From Erythrobacter sp. HL-111 (GTDB taxonomy: Bacteria; Pseudomonadota; Alphaproteobacteria; Sphingomonadales; Sphingomonadaceae), in assembly GCF_900105095.1 (NCBI RefSeq), contig NZ_LT629743.1, forward strand, positions 2,542,001 to 2,606,000: 64,000 nucleotides of DNA, written 5' to 3'. Positions 56,455 to 64,000 of the stretch are shown piece after piece; position 1 is the stretch's first letter; each line of letters begins with the position of its first letter. The notes under the pieces are model-generated. The model was not told where the DNA came from. It did no database searches and was given only the letters and a program-made list of their open reading frames with translations. Made by a program: the position numbers and the translations under genes.

Positions 56455-57228
56455 CTACCCCTCGACGTCGATGTGCATGGCGTAGGCGAAGCGGTCGCCG
56501 GGGTGGTGGCTGACCGAGATTTCGAACAGGCGCCCGTCGGGATCGAAATAGCAGCGCAGGATGCGCAGGACCGGGCTCGCCTCGTCGATGCCGAGCGCGC
56601 TCGCCGTGGCCGCGTCGGCGGGAATCGCCTGGATGTCCTGCGTGACCTTGCCGATCCGCACGCCCGCCAACCGTTCGATCTGGCTGAACAGCGTGCCCGC
56701 CGAAAGATCGAGCTCGCGCGGGGCTTCCCCGAGATATTCGTGGAAATAGGCGTCGGTCACCGCGATCGGCAGGGCGTCCTCGGAATGGCGCCGGGTGCCG
56801 CGAAAGCACATCCATTCGCCCGTCACCGGCACGCCGATCTGTTCCGCCACCCTGTCCGGCAGCGCGCCGCTGGCGACCTCTTCGTAGCGCACTTCGCTGT
56901 CGCGGGCATATTGCAGCAGTTCGCCCACGTTCGAAAGCGGCTGGTGCAGCGCCCCGCCGCGCGCGGCCGCCGGCTGGACCGTGGTGCCCGACCCGCGGCG
57001 GCGCTGGATCAGGCCTTCCGCCTCGAGCCTTCGCAGCGCCTCGCGCACGGTGAAGCGGCTGACGTCGTAGCGCGCGCACAGGGCGGTTTCGGTGGGGAAT
57101 TGCTTGCCGCCCGAAAACTCGCCCTGGAGGATCGCCTCGCGCAGTTCGCCCGCCAGTTGCAGGTAGCGCGGGGTGCGCTGTCTTTTCTTGTCCGTCGTGC
57201 TGGCAGTGCTTGCCAAGTCTTGCTCCAT
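56455..57228 (-). CDS. GntR-family regulator, HutC/UTRA type
   Basis: 257-residue transcription factor: winged helix (about 20-85: RYLQLAGELREAILQGEF, ETALCARYDVSRFTVREAL, RRRGSGTTV) followed by a UTRA ligand-binding domain (about 105-250). UTRA proteins bind small acids or sugars and regulate nearby catabolic genes. HutC-type operators often have GT-N4-AC, which TTGTCCGGACAA shows. It is the only regulator in the visible island and is divergent from the PrpD operon with just 29 bp between. No full operator lies there; a half-site TTGTCCG is at 57188-57194, inside the gene. Its link to the palindrome is inference. Confidence 0.9.
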   Translation of the reverse strand: MEQDLASTASTTDKKRQRTPRYLQLAGELREAILQGEFSGGKQFPTETALCARYDVSRFTVREALRRLEAEGLIQRRRGSGTTVQPAAARGGALHQPLSNVGELLQYARDSEVRYEEVASGALPDRVAEQIGVPVTGEWMCFRGTRRHSEDALPIAVTDAYFHEYLGEAPRELDLSAGTLFSQIERLAGVRIGKVTQDIQAIPADAATASALGIDEASPVLRILRCYFDPDGRLFEISVSHHPGDRFAYAMHIDVEG

Positions 57229-57257
57229 CGACCCTTCGCCAGGCCCGGAGCGGCGCG

Positions 57258-58496
57258 ATGAGCGAACCGCTATTGGCCTTGCTTGCCGCGACCCTAGCGC
57301 GGCCTCCTTCCGAAAGCGAGCGGCGACGCGCGCGGTTCCACCTGCTCGACTGGTTCGCCTGCGTGGCGGGAGCCCGGACGAGCGAGGCGGGCGCGCTGGG
57401 GGCCTCGATCTCCTCGCGCGGGTGGGAGCGGGCGACCTATCTCGGCAACGTGCTCGAGATGGACGACGTGCACCGCACCAGCCTGCTCCATCCCGGGCCG
57501 GTGGTGTGGCCCGCCGCATTGAGCCTTTCGACCGCCGACATGGCGCAGCGGCTCGATGCGGCGGTGCGCGGCTACGAGGCGATGATCGCGATCGGAGCGG
57601 CGTTCGATTCGCATCACTATGCCCACTGGCACCCGACCGCGACGATGGGCGTGTTCGGGGCCTCGGCGGCGTTCGGCTCGCTGCTCGGCTTCGCCCCGAT
57701 CGAATACGCCAATGCGCTGGGCAATGCGGGATCGGTCGCGGGCGGGCTGTGGCACATGCGGCACGACGACGTGCTGACCAAGCAGTGGCACGTCTTCCAC
57801 GCCGTTCGCACGGGCCGCGATGCGGCGCTCCACGTCCATTACGGGGCGACGGGGCCGCAGGGCCTGCTCGAAGGGCCGCAGGGGCTGTTCGCTGCGATGA
57901 CGAAGGAGCCGGGCGAGCTTGCATCGAACGGGCCAAGGGAGGAAAACGCCTGGCTGATCGACACGGTGAGCTTCAAGCCCTTCGCCGCCTGCCGCCATGC
58001 CCATCCGGCGATCGACGCGGCGCTGGAACTGCGGCGCTCCGGACAGCTCGAGCCGCCCTTCACGGTCGAAACCTTCCGCGATGCGCTGACCTTCTGCGAC
58101 CGGCCCGATCCGGCGAACGAGCTGGAGGCCAAGTTCTCGCTCCAGCACGCCGTGGCCGTGATCGCGGACGGGCGCGATGCGGAGCCGGAGGACTTCACCA
58201 GGGAAGCCATCGCGGCGCTCGCCGACCTGCGCGCGCAGGTGAGCGTCGCGGAAGGCGCGGACTTCACCGCCCGCTATCCCGCGCATTTCGGGGCACGCGT
58301 CAACGGGTTCGAACTGGTCGACACGCTGGGCGATCCCGAACGCCCGGTGAGCGAGGAGCGGATCGTTGCCAAGATGCACAGCCTCGCGCGCTGGGGCGGG
58401 TTGCCGGAAAGCGAAGCGCAGCGCGCGGTGCGCCTCGCGCTCGAAGGCGACGATGCGGCCGAGATCGACGCCATGCTCGAGGACTGGATCCGGTGA
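57258..58496 (+). CDS. MmgE/PrpD-family protein 1
   Basis: 412-residue member of the MmgE/PrpD superfamily (2-methylcitrate dehydratase, cis-aconitate decarboxylase, iminodisuccinate epimerase). It has HPGPVVWPAALSLS near the N-terminus and SFKPFAACRHAHPAIDA in the C-terminal domain. The catalytic step cannot be fixed; its dicarboxylic-acid chemistry fits the island. The ATG at 57258 follows GGAGCGGCGCG; the frame is open from 57210 but without support. It overlaps the second PrpD gene (GTGA). Confidence 0.88.
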   Translation: MSEPLLALLAATLARPPSESERRRARFHLLDWFACVAGARTSEAGALGASISSRGWERATYLGNVLEMDDVHRTSLLHPGPVVWPAALSLSTADMAQRLDAAVRGYEAMIAIGAAFDSHHYAHWHPTATMGVFGASAAFGSLLGFAPIEYANALGNAGSVAGGLWHMRHDDVLTKQWHVFHAVRTGRDAALHVHYGATGPQGLLEGPQGLFAAMTKEPGELASNGPREENAWLIDTVSFKPFAACRHAHPAIDAALELRRSGQLEPPFTVETFRDALTFCDRPDPANELEAKFSLQHAVAVIADGRDAEPEDFTREAIAALADLRAQVSVAEGADFTARYPAHFGARVNGFELVDTLGDPERPVSEERIVAKMHSLARWGGLPESEAQRAVRLALEGDDAAEIDAMLEDWIR

Positions 58497-59791
58497 GCGC
58501 CCCCGCAAGCCCCACCGCCGCCCTTCTCGCCTTCGCCGGTGCGGACCATGTCCTGCCCGATGCCGCCCGTGCCGATGCCGCGCGGCTGCTGGCGGACACG
58601 CTCGCGGTCGGCGCGGCAGGGGCGATGGCGCCCGGCGCTGAGGCGATCCGCACCACGGCCGAGGCAATGGGGGCGGGCGGCGATGCACGGCTGATCGGCT
58701 CGCCCGGCCGCCTGCCCGCGCCCGCCGCCGCCTTCGTCAACGGCTACCGCGTGCATTGCCTCGAATGGGACGCGGTGCACGAACCGGCCGTGGTTCATGC
58801 GCTCAGCACGGTCGTTGCCGCACTGGGCGCGGCGATCGACCGGCGCGGCGGGTGCGAGCCGGACGAGGCGCTGGTCGCGCTCGCGGTCGGGGTGGACATC
58901 GCCGCCGGGCTCGGCCTTGCGGCGACGAGCGGGCTGACCTTCTTCCGCCCCGCCACGGCCGGGGTGATCGGCGCGGCGCTGGCCGCGGCGCGGATCGACG
59001 GGGCGCCGTTGGACGACACGCTGGGGCTGGCCTATTCGAGCGCGGCGGGCACGATGCAGCCCCATGTCGAGGGCCTTGCGACGCTTCCCTTCCAGATCGC
59101 CAATGCCGCGCGCGCGGCGATCACGGCGAGCGATCTTGCCAGGGCTGGCTTTCCCGGCCCCAGGGACCCGCTCGAGGGCGAATTCGGTTACTTCCGCCTG
59201 TTCGATTCCGGCGATCTGGCCAGCTACACGCGGGGTCTCGGCAAGGTCTGGCGCATCGGCGAGGTGAGCGTGAAGCCCTTCCCGTCGGGCCGGGCGAGCC
59301 ACGCGGCGCTCGGCAAGCTGCAGGAGCTGGCACTGGCTCCGGACGCGGTGGACCGGATCGAGCTCGCCTGCCCGCCGCTTGTCCGCCGGCTCGTCGCGCG
59401 GCCTTACAGGCCAGGCATGACGCCCGCCTACGCCCGGCTCTGCCTGCAATGGCTCGGCGCGCTGATGCTGGTCGACGGGGTGGTGGACCCGCGCCGCTTC
59501 ACGCCCGCGCACATGGCGGACGAACGGCTCGCCGGGCTTGCGCGCCGCATCGCGCTTGTCCCGGACGGCAACGAGGACCCCAACGCGCTCTTTCCGCAGC
59601 GCCTCACCGTGACCTTCGCCGACGGGCGCCGGGAAAGCCACGATATCGCGCACACGCTCGGCAGTCCGGGCAATCCCCTCACCCGGGCGCAGGCGCAGGC
59701 GAAGCATGATCTCGCCCGCGATCTCGCGCCCGCCGATGCCGATCCGCGCATCTTCGACGATCCTCTCGCCTACTTCACGGGACAGCCATGA
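58493..59791 (+). CDS. MmgE/PrpD-family protein 2
   Basis: 432-residue MmgE/PrpD protein only weakly similar to the one before it, with FVNGYRVHCLEWDAVHEPAV in the helical domain (the usual place of the active-site His) and VSVKPFPSGRASHAAL in the second. It starts with GTG at 58493, overlapping the first copy's stop. Two different PrpD proteins in a row may form a heterodimer or treat two stereoisomers. The stop overlaps the CoA ligase ATG. Confidence 0.88.
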   Translation: MSAPASPTAALLAFAGADHVLPDAARADAARLLADTLAVGAAGAMAPGAEAIRTTAEAMGAGGDARLIGSPGRLPAPAAAFVNGYRVHCLEWDAVHEPAVVHALSTVVAALGAAIDRRGGCEPDEALVALAVGVDIAAGLGLAATSGLTFFRPATAGVIGAALAAARIDGAPLDDTLGLAYSSAAGTMQPHVEGLATLPFQIANAARAAITASDLARAGFPGPRDPLEGEFGYFRLFDSGDLASYTRGLGKVWRIGEVSVKPFPSGRASHAALGKLQELALAPDAVDRIELACPPLVRRLVARPYRPGMTPAYARLCLQWLGALMLVDGVVDPRRFTPAHMADERLAGLARRIALVPDGNEDPNALFPQRLTVTFADGRRESHDIAHTLGSPGNPLTRAQAQAKHDLARDLAPADADPRIFDDPLAYFTGQP

Positions 59792-61155
59792 CCTATCCGA
59801 CCTATTTCGAAGCGCTCGACCATGAGCAGCTGCTGAAGGACTACCCCGTCGGGGACGCCTTCACCGCGCGCTATGCCGCGATGAGCCGCGACGAGCTGTT
59901 CGCCCTGCAGGACGCGCAGTTCCGCCGCCTGATGGAGCGCGGCTGGCAGGTGCCGTTCTACCGGCGGCTATGGGGCGAAAAGGGCATCGAGCCGGGCGAT
60001 ATCCGCGGGCTCGAGGACATCACCAAGCTGCCGGTCTACGACAAGAGCGACCTCATGGCCTCGATCGCGCAGTACCCGCCCTATGGCGATTTTCACGGCA
60101 TGGGCGATCCCGCCAGCCGCCCGCCGACGATCTTCCACACGACTTCCGGCACGACCGGCAAGCCGCAGACGCTGATGTTCGGGCCGAAGGGGCGCGAGGT
60201 CGGCAACCTGCTGGTCGGGCGGATGTATCGCTGGATGGGGCTGGAGCCGGGTGACGTGGTCCATTCGGTCTATGGCCACGGCATGATCAATGGCGGGCAT
60301 TACATCCGCGAGGCGGTGACGCATTTCACCAACAGCGTGTTCCTGTCGGCGGGCACCGGGATCGAGACGCGCAGCGTCAACCAGGTCCGCCTGATGGCCG
60401 ATTTCGGCGTCACCACCATCGTCGGCTTCGTCGACTACATCCGCAAGCTCGCCGCCACCGCCGAGGAGGAAGGCCTGTTCGACAAGATCGCCATCCGCAT
60501 GATCATCGGCCATCTCGGGACCGAGGACCGCGCCTCGACCGAGGCGGCGTGGCATGGTGCGAAAGCCTATGACTGGTACGGCGTCGGCGACACCGGCACG
60601 ATCGCGGGCGAAGGGCCGGAGCGTGACGGGATGTATGTCTGGGAGGACGCGCAATATCTCGAACTGCTCGATGTCGACACGGGCGAACCCGTGGCACCGG
60701 GCGGCACCGGGGACATGGTCGTCACCTGCCTCTACAAGGACGATATCGCGCCCTGCATCCGCTTCAACACGCATGACGTGACGCATGAACTCGACGGCCG
60801 CGGCGAGATCGTGTTCAAGCGGATCGCGGGCTTCAAGGGGCGCAGCGACAACATGGTCAAGCTGCGCGGGATCAACGTCTTTCCCCACGCGATCGGCGCG
60901 ATCATCGAGAACCGGGCGGACCTAACCGGCGAATATGTCTGCCACCTGCGCCGCGATGCGAGCCAGAGGGATGCGATGACCGTGACGCTCGAAAGCCGGG
61001 GCGGGAGCGACAGGGCGGAGCTCGCCGAGACGCTGCGGCGCGGGCTGGGGGTCGAAGTCGAAGTCGAACTGGTCCCGCCCGGCGGCACGGCCGGGGCGAC
61101 CGAGATCGACACCCGCCAGAAGCCGCTGCGCCTGATCGACGAGCGGGGGCTTTAG
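59788..61155 (+). CDS. PaaK-like AMP-forming CoA ligase
   Basis: 455-residue adenylate-forming enzyme of the phenylacetate-CoA ligase type. P-loop HTTSGTTGKPQTLMFGPKG (about 117-135), and the A8-type hinge GRSDNMVKLRGINVFP near 350. It activates a carboxylic acid with ATP and CoA. The substrate may be aromatic or branched-chain; neighbours suggest an acid released by the amidase or PrpD step. It overlaps the PrpD gene and is 4 bp before the amidase. Confidence 0.92.
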   Translation: MTYPTYFEALDHEQLLKDYPVGDAFTARYAAMSRDELFALQDAQFRRLMERGWQVPFYRRLWGEKGIEPGDIRGLEDITKLPVYDKSDLMASIAQYPPYGDFHGMGDPASRPPTIFHTTSGTTGKPQTLMFGPKGREVGNLLVGRMYRWMGLEPGDVVHSVYGHGMINGGHYIREAVTHFTNSVFLSAGTGIETRSVNQVRLMADFGVTTIVGFVDYIRKLAATAEEEGLFDKIAIRMIIGHLGTEDRASTEAAWHGAKAYDWYGVGDTGTIAGEGPERDGMYVWEDAQYLELLDVDTGEPVAPGGTGDMVVTCLYKDDIAPCIRFNTHDVTHELDGRGEIVFKRIAGFKGRSDNMVKLRGINVFPHAIGAIIENRADLTGEYVCHLRRDASQRDAMTVTLESRGGSDRAELAETLRRGLGVEVEVELVPPGGTAGATEIDTRQKPLRLIDERGL

Positions 61156-61159
61156 GGCC

Positions 61160-62305
61160 GTGCTCGACCGCTTCAACGCCTTCCTCTTCCGCGACGAGAC
61201 CGCGACCGGCGGCGAAGGCGCGCTTGCGGGCATGACCATCGGGGTCAAGGCGAACATTGCGGTGAAGGGGATGCCCTTCCACGCCGGGATCGGGGCGTTG
61301 AAGGACCGCGCGGCCGACGGGGACGCGGCCGCGGTCAAGGCCCTGCGCGCTGCGGGCGCCATCATCACCGGCATTCTCAACATGGAGGAGGGCGCGCTCG
61401 GCGCGAAGAGCGACAATCCGCATTTCGGCCCCGTCCACAACCCGCACCGCCACGGATACTCCCCCGGCGGTTCTTCCGGCGGGAGCGGCGCGGCGGTCGC
61501 GGCGGGACTTTGCGACGCGGCGCTCGGCACGGACACGATGGGCTCGGTCCGCATCCCGGCCGCGCATTGCGGGGTCTACGGGTTCAAGCCCGCGACGGGC
61601 CGCGTGAGCCAGGACGGGCTCGAACCCGCCGACCTCTCGCTCGACGCGATCGGGCCGCTGGCGCGCGATCTCGACACGCTCGAGCGGGTCGCGCGGGCGA
61701 TGAGCGATTTCGGCGAGGACCGGATCGAAGGCGCGGGCGCGACGCTTGCCGGGCATGGCGTGGAGATCCACCGCGAGGTGCTGCGGGTCTTCGCCAAGGT
61801 CGTGCACGACATGGACGCCGAGCCCGAGGTGGCGAGCCTCTCCCATCCGTGCAGCCGCATCCGCTTTGCAGGCTTCATCGGAGTGTCGCAGGCGATGGCC
61901 GCGCATCTCGAAGGGGTCGCCGTATCGGACCATCTTGCGAAGCTGCTGACCTACGGGCCGAAGCGCAGCGCCGAGGATCGGGAGGAGGACCGCGCGATCC
62001 TCCAGACGACCCGCGACGAGGTGCGCGCCGTGGTCGAGCGCCACGGCTTCCTGGTCCTCCCGACCGTGCCCAACCCGCCTTTCCCCCACGCCGCGCAGGA
62101 ACCCGCCGCGCAGGCCGATTTCACCTGTCTCGCCAATATCGCGGGGCTCCCGGCCTTGAGCCTGCCCGCCGGATGGACCGGGGACGGTCTGCCGATCGGC
62201 GTGCAGATCGTCGGGCCGGAGGGCGCCGAGGCGGGGCTGTTCGCGCTTGCCCGCACACTTGACCAGCAAATGGGCGCATACCGCCCGCCCCAGGAAGGAG
62301 CCTGA
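61160..62305 (+). CDS. Amidase-signature hydrolase
   Basis: 381-residue amidase of the Ser-cisSer-Lys class. Catalytic Lys30 (IGVKANIAVKG), cis-Ser about 105 (GGSSGGSGAAV) and nucleophile Ser129 (GTDTMGSVRIPA) are all present. It is short for the family, losing much of the C-terminal cap. It cleaves a linear amide to an acid and ammonia or amine, in keeping with the other amide-opening enzymes of the island. The start is GTG at 61160, 4 bp after the CoA ligase stop. Confidence 0.92.
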   Translation: MLDRFNAFLFRDETATGGEGALAGMTIGVKANIAVKGMPFHAGIGALKDRAADGDAAAVKALRAAGAIITGILNMEEGALGAKSDNPHFGPVHNPHRHGYSPGGSSGGSGAAVAAGLCDAALGTDTMGSVRIPAAHCGVYGFKPATGRVSQDGLEPADLSLDAIGPLARDLDTLERVARAMSDFGEDRIEGAGATLAGHGVEIHREVLRVFAKVVHDMDAEPEVASLSHPCSRIRFAGFIGVSQAMAAHLEGVAVSDHLAKLLTYGPKRSAEDREEDRAILQTTRDEVRAVVERHGFLVLPTVPNPPFPHAAQEPAAQADFTCLANIAGLPALSLPAGWTGDGLPIGVQIVGPEGAEAGLFALARTLDQQMGAYRPPQEGA

Positions 62306-62308
62306 TCC

Positions 62309-62617
62309 ATGCGCATCATCTGTCTTTTCAACCTCAAGCCCGGCACCAGCGTCGCCGAATACGAGGAATGGGCCAAGACCCGCGACATCCCGGCGGTGAA
62401 CGCCCTCGGCTCGGTCACGAGCTTCACCGTCCACAGATCGGTCGGCGTGTTCGGCGACGAGAACGCGAAACCGCATTTCGATTACATCGAGGTCATCGAC
62501 GTGACCGGCATGGACGAATTCGTCGCCGACATCTCGACGGAGGATTTCCAGGCCGCCGCCGCACCGTTCCAGGGCTTTGCCGACGCGCCGCAGTTCATCC
62601 TCACCGAGGACCTTTGA
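62309..62617 (+). CDS. HapK/EthD-like small barrel protein
   Basis: 102-residue protein of the dimeric alpha/beta-barrel fold, like REDY-type HapK or EthD proteins: MRIICLFNLKPGTSVAEYEEW and a late DEFVADISTEDFQAAA. HapK was named in a prodigiosin-type cluster, but its chemistry is not established. It may assist in tautomer or ring chemistry on the same intermediate as the flanking amidase and reductase. AAGGAGCC gives the ribosome site. Confidence 0.8.
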   Translation: MRIICLFNLKPGTSVAEYEEWAKTRDIPAVNALGSVTSFTVHRSVGVFGDENAKPHFDYIEVIDVTGMDEFVADISTEDFQAAAAPFQGFADAPQFILTEDL

Positions 62618-62618
62618 C

Positions 62619-63419
62619 ATGGCGCGCTTCGAGGGCAAGACCGTGGTCGTCACCGGCTCGGGCAAGCACCGGGGGCTGGGGCAGGGCATCCTCCAGGCCT
62701 TCGCCGACGAGGGCGCGAACTGCGTCGTCTCGGACGTGACCATCGACGCCGAGGCCGGGGAGGTCGCCGAGGAATTGCGAGCGCGCGGGGCCAGGGTGCT
62801 GACGGTCGCCTGCGACGTGTCCGACGTGGAGCAATGCCGCGCCCTGGTCGCAGCGGCGGTCGGGGAATTCGGCGGGGTCGATGTCTTCGTCAACAATGCC
62901 GGGATCGGCTTCAGGATGAAGCCGCTGCTCGAAGTCGACACGGCGGAGGAGTGGGACAAGGTGATCGCCGTCAACCTGTCGGGCGCGTTCTACGGCACGC
63001 AGGCCGCCGCGCGCGCGATGGTCGAGCGCGGGCAGGGGGGGCGGATCATCAACATCGCCTCGCAGGCGGCGAAATCGGGTTTCCCGCACCTTCCCGCCTA
63101 TGTCTCCTCCAAGCACGGCATGGTCGGTCTCACCCGCGCGGCGGCGATCGAACTCGGCGCGCACGGGATCACGGTGAACGCGGTGTGCCCCAACCACGTG
63201 ACGACCGGGCTGGGCGCGAAGCAGAACGAATATTTCTCCAGGCTGCTCGGCTTCGACAGCGTCGAGGCCTATCTCGCCAACATGAGCGCGAAGAACCCGA
63301 TGGGACGCCCGGGCCTGCCTTCGGACACCGCGGCCGCCTGCCTGTGGCTGGCGAGCGAGGATGCCTTCTACGTGACGGGCGAGGCCTTGAACGTCTCCGG
63401 CGGCGAGGAGATGCACTGA
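62619..63419 (+). CDS. Short-chain dehydrogenase/reductase
   Basis: 266-residue SDR. The NAD(P) motif is TGSGKHRGLGQG, the NAG block VNNAGIGF, the catalytic Tyr-Lys pair YVSSKHG, and ...GRPGLPSDTAAACLWLAS near the end is typical of 3-oxoacyl-ACP reductase-like SDRs. It oxidises or reduces a hydroxyl/keto group in the pathway. It lies 1 bp after the HapK-like stop and its stop overlaps the next gene (TGATG). Confidence 0.93.
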   Translation: MARFEGKTVVVTGSGKHRGLGQGILQAFADEGANCVVSDVTIDAEAGEVAEELRARGARVLTVACDVSDVEQCRALVAAAVGEFGGVDVFVNNAGIGFRMKPLLEVDTAEEWDKVIAVNLSGAFYGTQAAARAMVERGQGGRIINIASQAAKSGFPHLPAYVSSKHGMVGLTRAAAIELGAHGITVNAVCPNHVTTGLGAKQNEYFSRLLGFDSVEAYLANMSAKNPMGRPGLPSDTAAACLWLASEDAFYVTGEALNVSGGEEMH

Positions 63420-64000
63420 TGCCTCTGGAGGAGGAACGGATCGACTGGCCCGGGGGCGCGAAGGTGGCGCTTTCGGTCGTCGTCAATGTCGAGGAAGGCA
63501 GCGAGATGACCATCGCCCGCGGGGATCGCGGGATGGAGCCGGTCGACGAACTGGGCGTCTTCGTGAAATCGAAGATGCGTAATTATTCGAATGAATCCAA
63601 TTATCTCTACGGGATCAAGGCGGGTGCGCCGCGGATCGTCAAGCTGCTGAAACGCTACGACATCATGGCGAGCTGGACGGTCGCCGCGCTCTCCCTCGAA
63701 AACCATCCGGAGATCGCCGAGGCCATCGTCGAGCTGGGTCACGAACCGGTCAGCCACGGCTGGCGCTGGGTCCACCAGTTCAAGATGGACGAGGAGGCCG
63801 AGCGCGACTTCATCCGCAAGGCCGTGACCAGCATCGAACGGACCTGCGGCCAGCGGCCCCACGGCTGGCTTTCGCGCTACCTCCTCACCGACAACACGCG
63901 GCGGCTCTTGTCGGAAGAGGGGTTCACCTATCACATGGACGATTATTCGGGCGACGTGCCCTTCTGGGACCGCGACACGGTGCCGGGCAAACCGATGTGC
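63419..64000 (+). CDS. PuuE-type deacetylase-fold hydrolase, partial, 3
   Basis: The first 194 residues are visible; the gene runs off the right edge. It has VVVNVEEGSEMTIARGD and GHEPVSHGWRWVHQF, the allantoinase PuuE-type pattern, closer to true PuuE than the copies at 30641 and 31519. No signal peptide. It probably opens a cyclic amide such as an allantoin- or imide-like ring. It overlaps the SDR stop, so the operon continues past the window. Confidence 0.88.
   Translation, partial: MPLEEERIDWPGGAKVALSVVVNVEEGSEMTIARGDRGMEPVDELGVFVKSKMRNYSNESNYLYGIKAGAPRIVKLLKRYDIMASWTVAALSLENHPEIAEAIVELGHEPVSHGWRWVHQFKMDEEAERDFIRKAVTSIERTCGQRPHGWLSRYLLTDNTRRLLSEEGFTYHMDDYSGDVPFWDRDTVPGKPMC

Overview
This 64 kb window is GC-rich, densely packed DNA. 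It looks like an alphaproteobacterium of the order Sphingomonadales, most likely Erythrobacteraceae or a near relative. The clues are the two exosortase-A-associated glycan genes, the large TonB-dependent receptors, the PHA depolymerase, the PutA and GltB/GltD types, and the catabolic gene families. I saw no rRNA, tRNA, CRISPR array, transposase or integrase.

Left part (1-20,320), ordinary chromosome: the 5' end of a secreted protein; an MsbA-like ABC exporter; an intracellular PHA depolymerase; a small membrane protein, thiolase and MaoC hydratase run; an O-glycan ligase and a glycosyltransferase of the exosortase-A type; a two-helix membrane protein; glutamate synthase (gltB, gltD); a small secreted protein; and the bifunctional proline oxidation enzyme PutA.

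Right part (20,547 to beyond 64,000), one continuous catabolic island of at least 43 kb. It consists of long operons whose genes mostly overlap by 1-4 bp. (a) 20,575-23,226 (+): methyltransferase, small helical protein, membrane protein, DUF1330 protein. (b) 29,766 down to 23,207 (-): alpha/beta hydrolase, calycin-like protein, LeuC/LeuD-type hydro-lyase, HMG-CoA-lyase-type enzyme, family III CoA-transferase, VOC lipoprotein. (c) 29,958-37,289 (+): isochorismatase-type amidase, two PuuE/imidase-type deacetylase-fold hydrolases, aldehyde dehydrogenase, and second copies of the calycin-like, DUF1330, methyltransferase and small helical proteins, then a quinone oxidoreductase. (d) 46,853 down to 37,290 (-): TonB receptor, VOC protein, serine hydrolase, MFS carrier, FAD oxidase broken by one in-frame TAG, nitrilase-fold protein lacking its Cys, unknown protein. 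(e) 47,045-50,347 (+): second membrane paralogue and second TonB receptor. (f) 51,364-50,426 (-): DUF1838 protein. (g) 51,522-56,446 (+): CitE-type lyase, MaoC hydratase, acyl-CoA dehydrogenase, two family III CoA-transferases. (h) A GntR/UTRA regulator (-) divergent from an operon running off the right edge (+): two MmgE/PrpD proteins, PaaK-like CoA ligase, amidase, HapK-like protein, SDR, third PuuE-type hydrolase.

The main discovery is a 12-bp perfect palindrome, TTGTCCGGACAA. It occurs six times exactly (20,547; 29,799; 46,928; 46,970; 51,413; 51,452) and once with one mismatch (47,761). All copies are intergenic and sit in front of blocks (a) to (g), and none was noticed in the left part. 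This marks the island as one regulon; the HutC-type GntR protein at 56,455-57,228 is the best local candidate regulator. The enzymes suggest uptake of a scarce or bulky compound by TonB receptors, then opening of amide, imide or ester bonds. The resulting branched dicarboxylic acids could be hydrated and cleaved by two unrelated C-C lyase modules (LeuCD/HMG-lyase type and MaoC/CitE type). The substrate is unknown; the imide/branched-dicarboxylate idea is inference.
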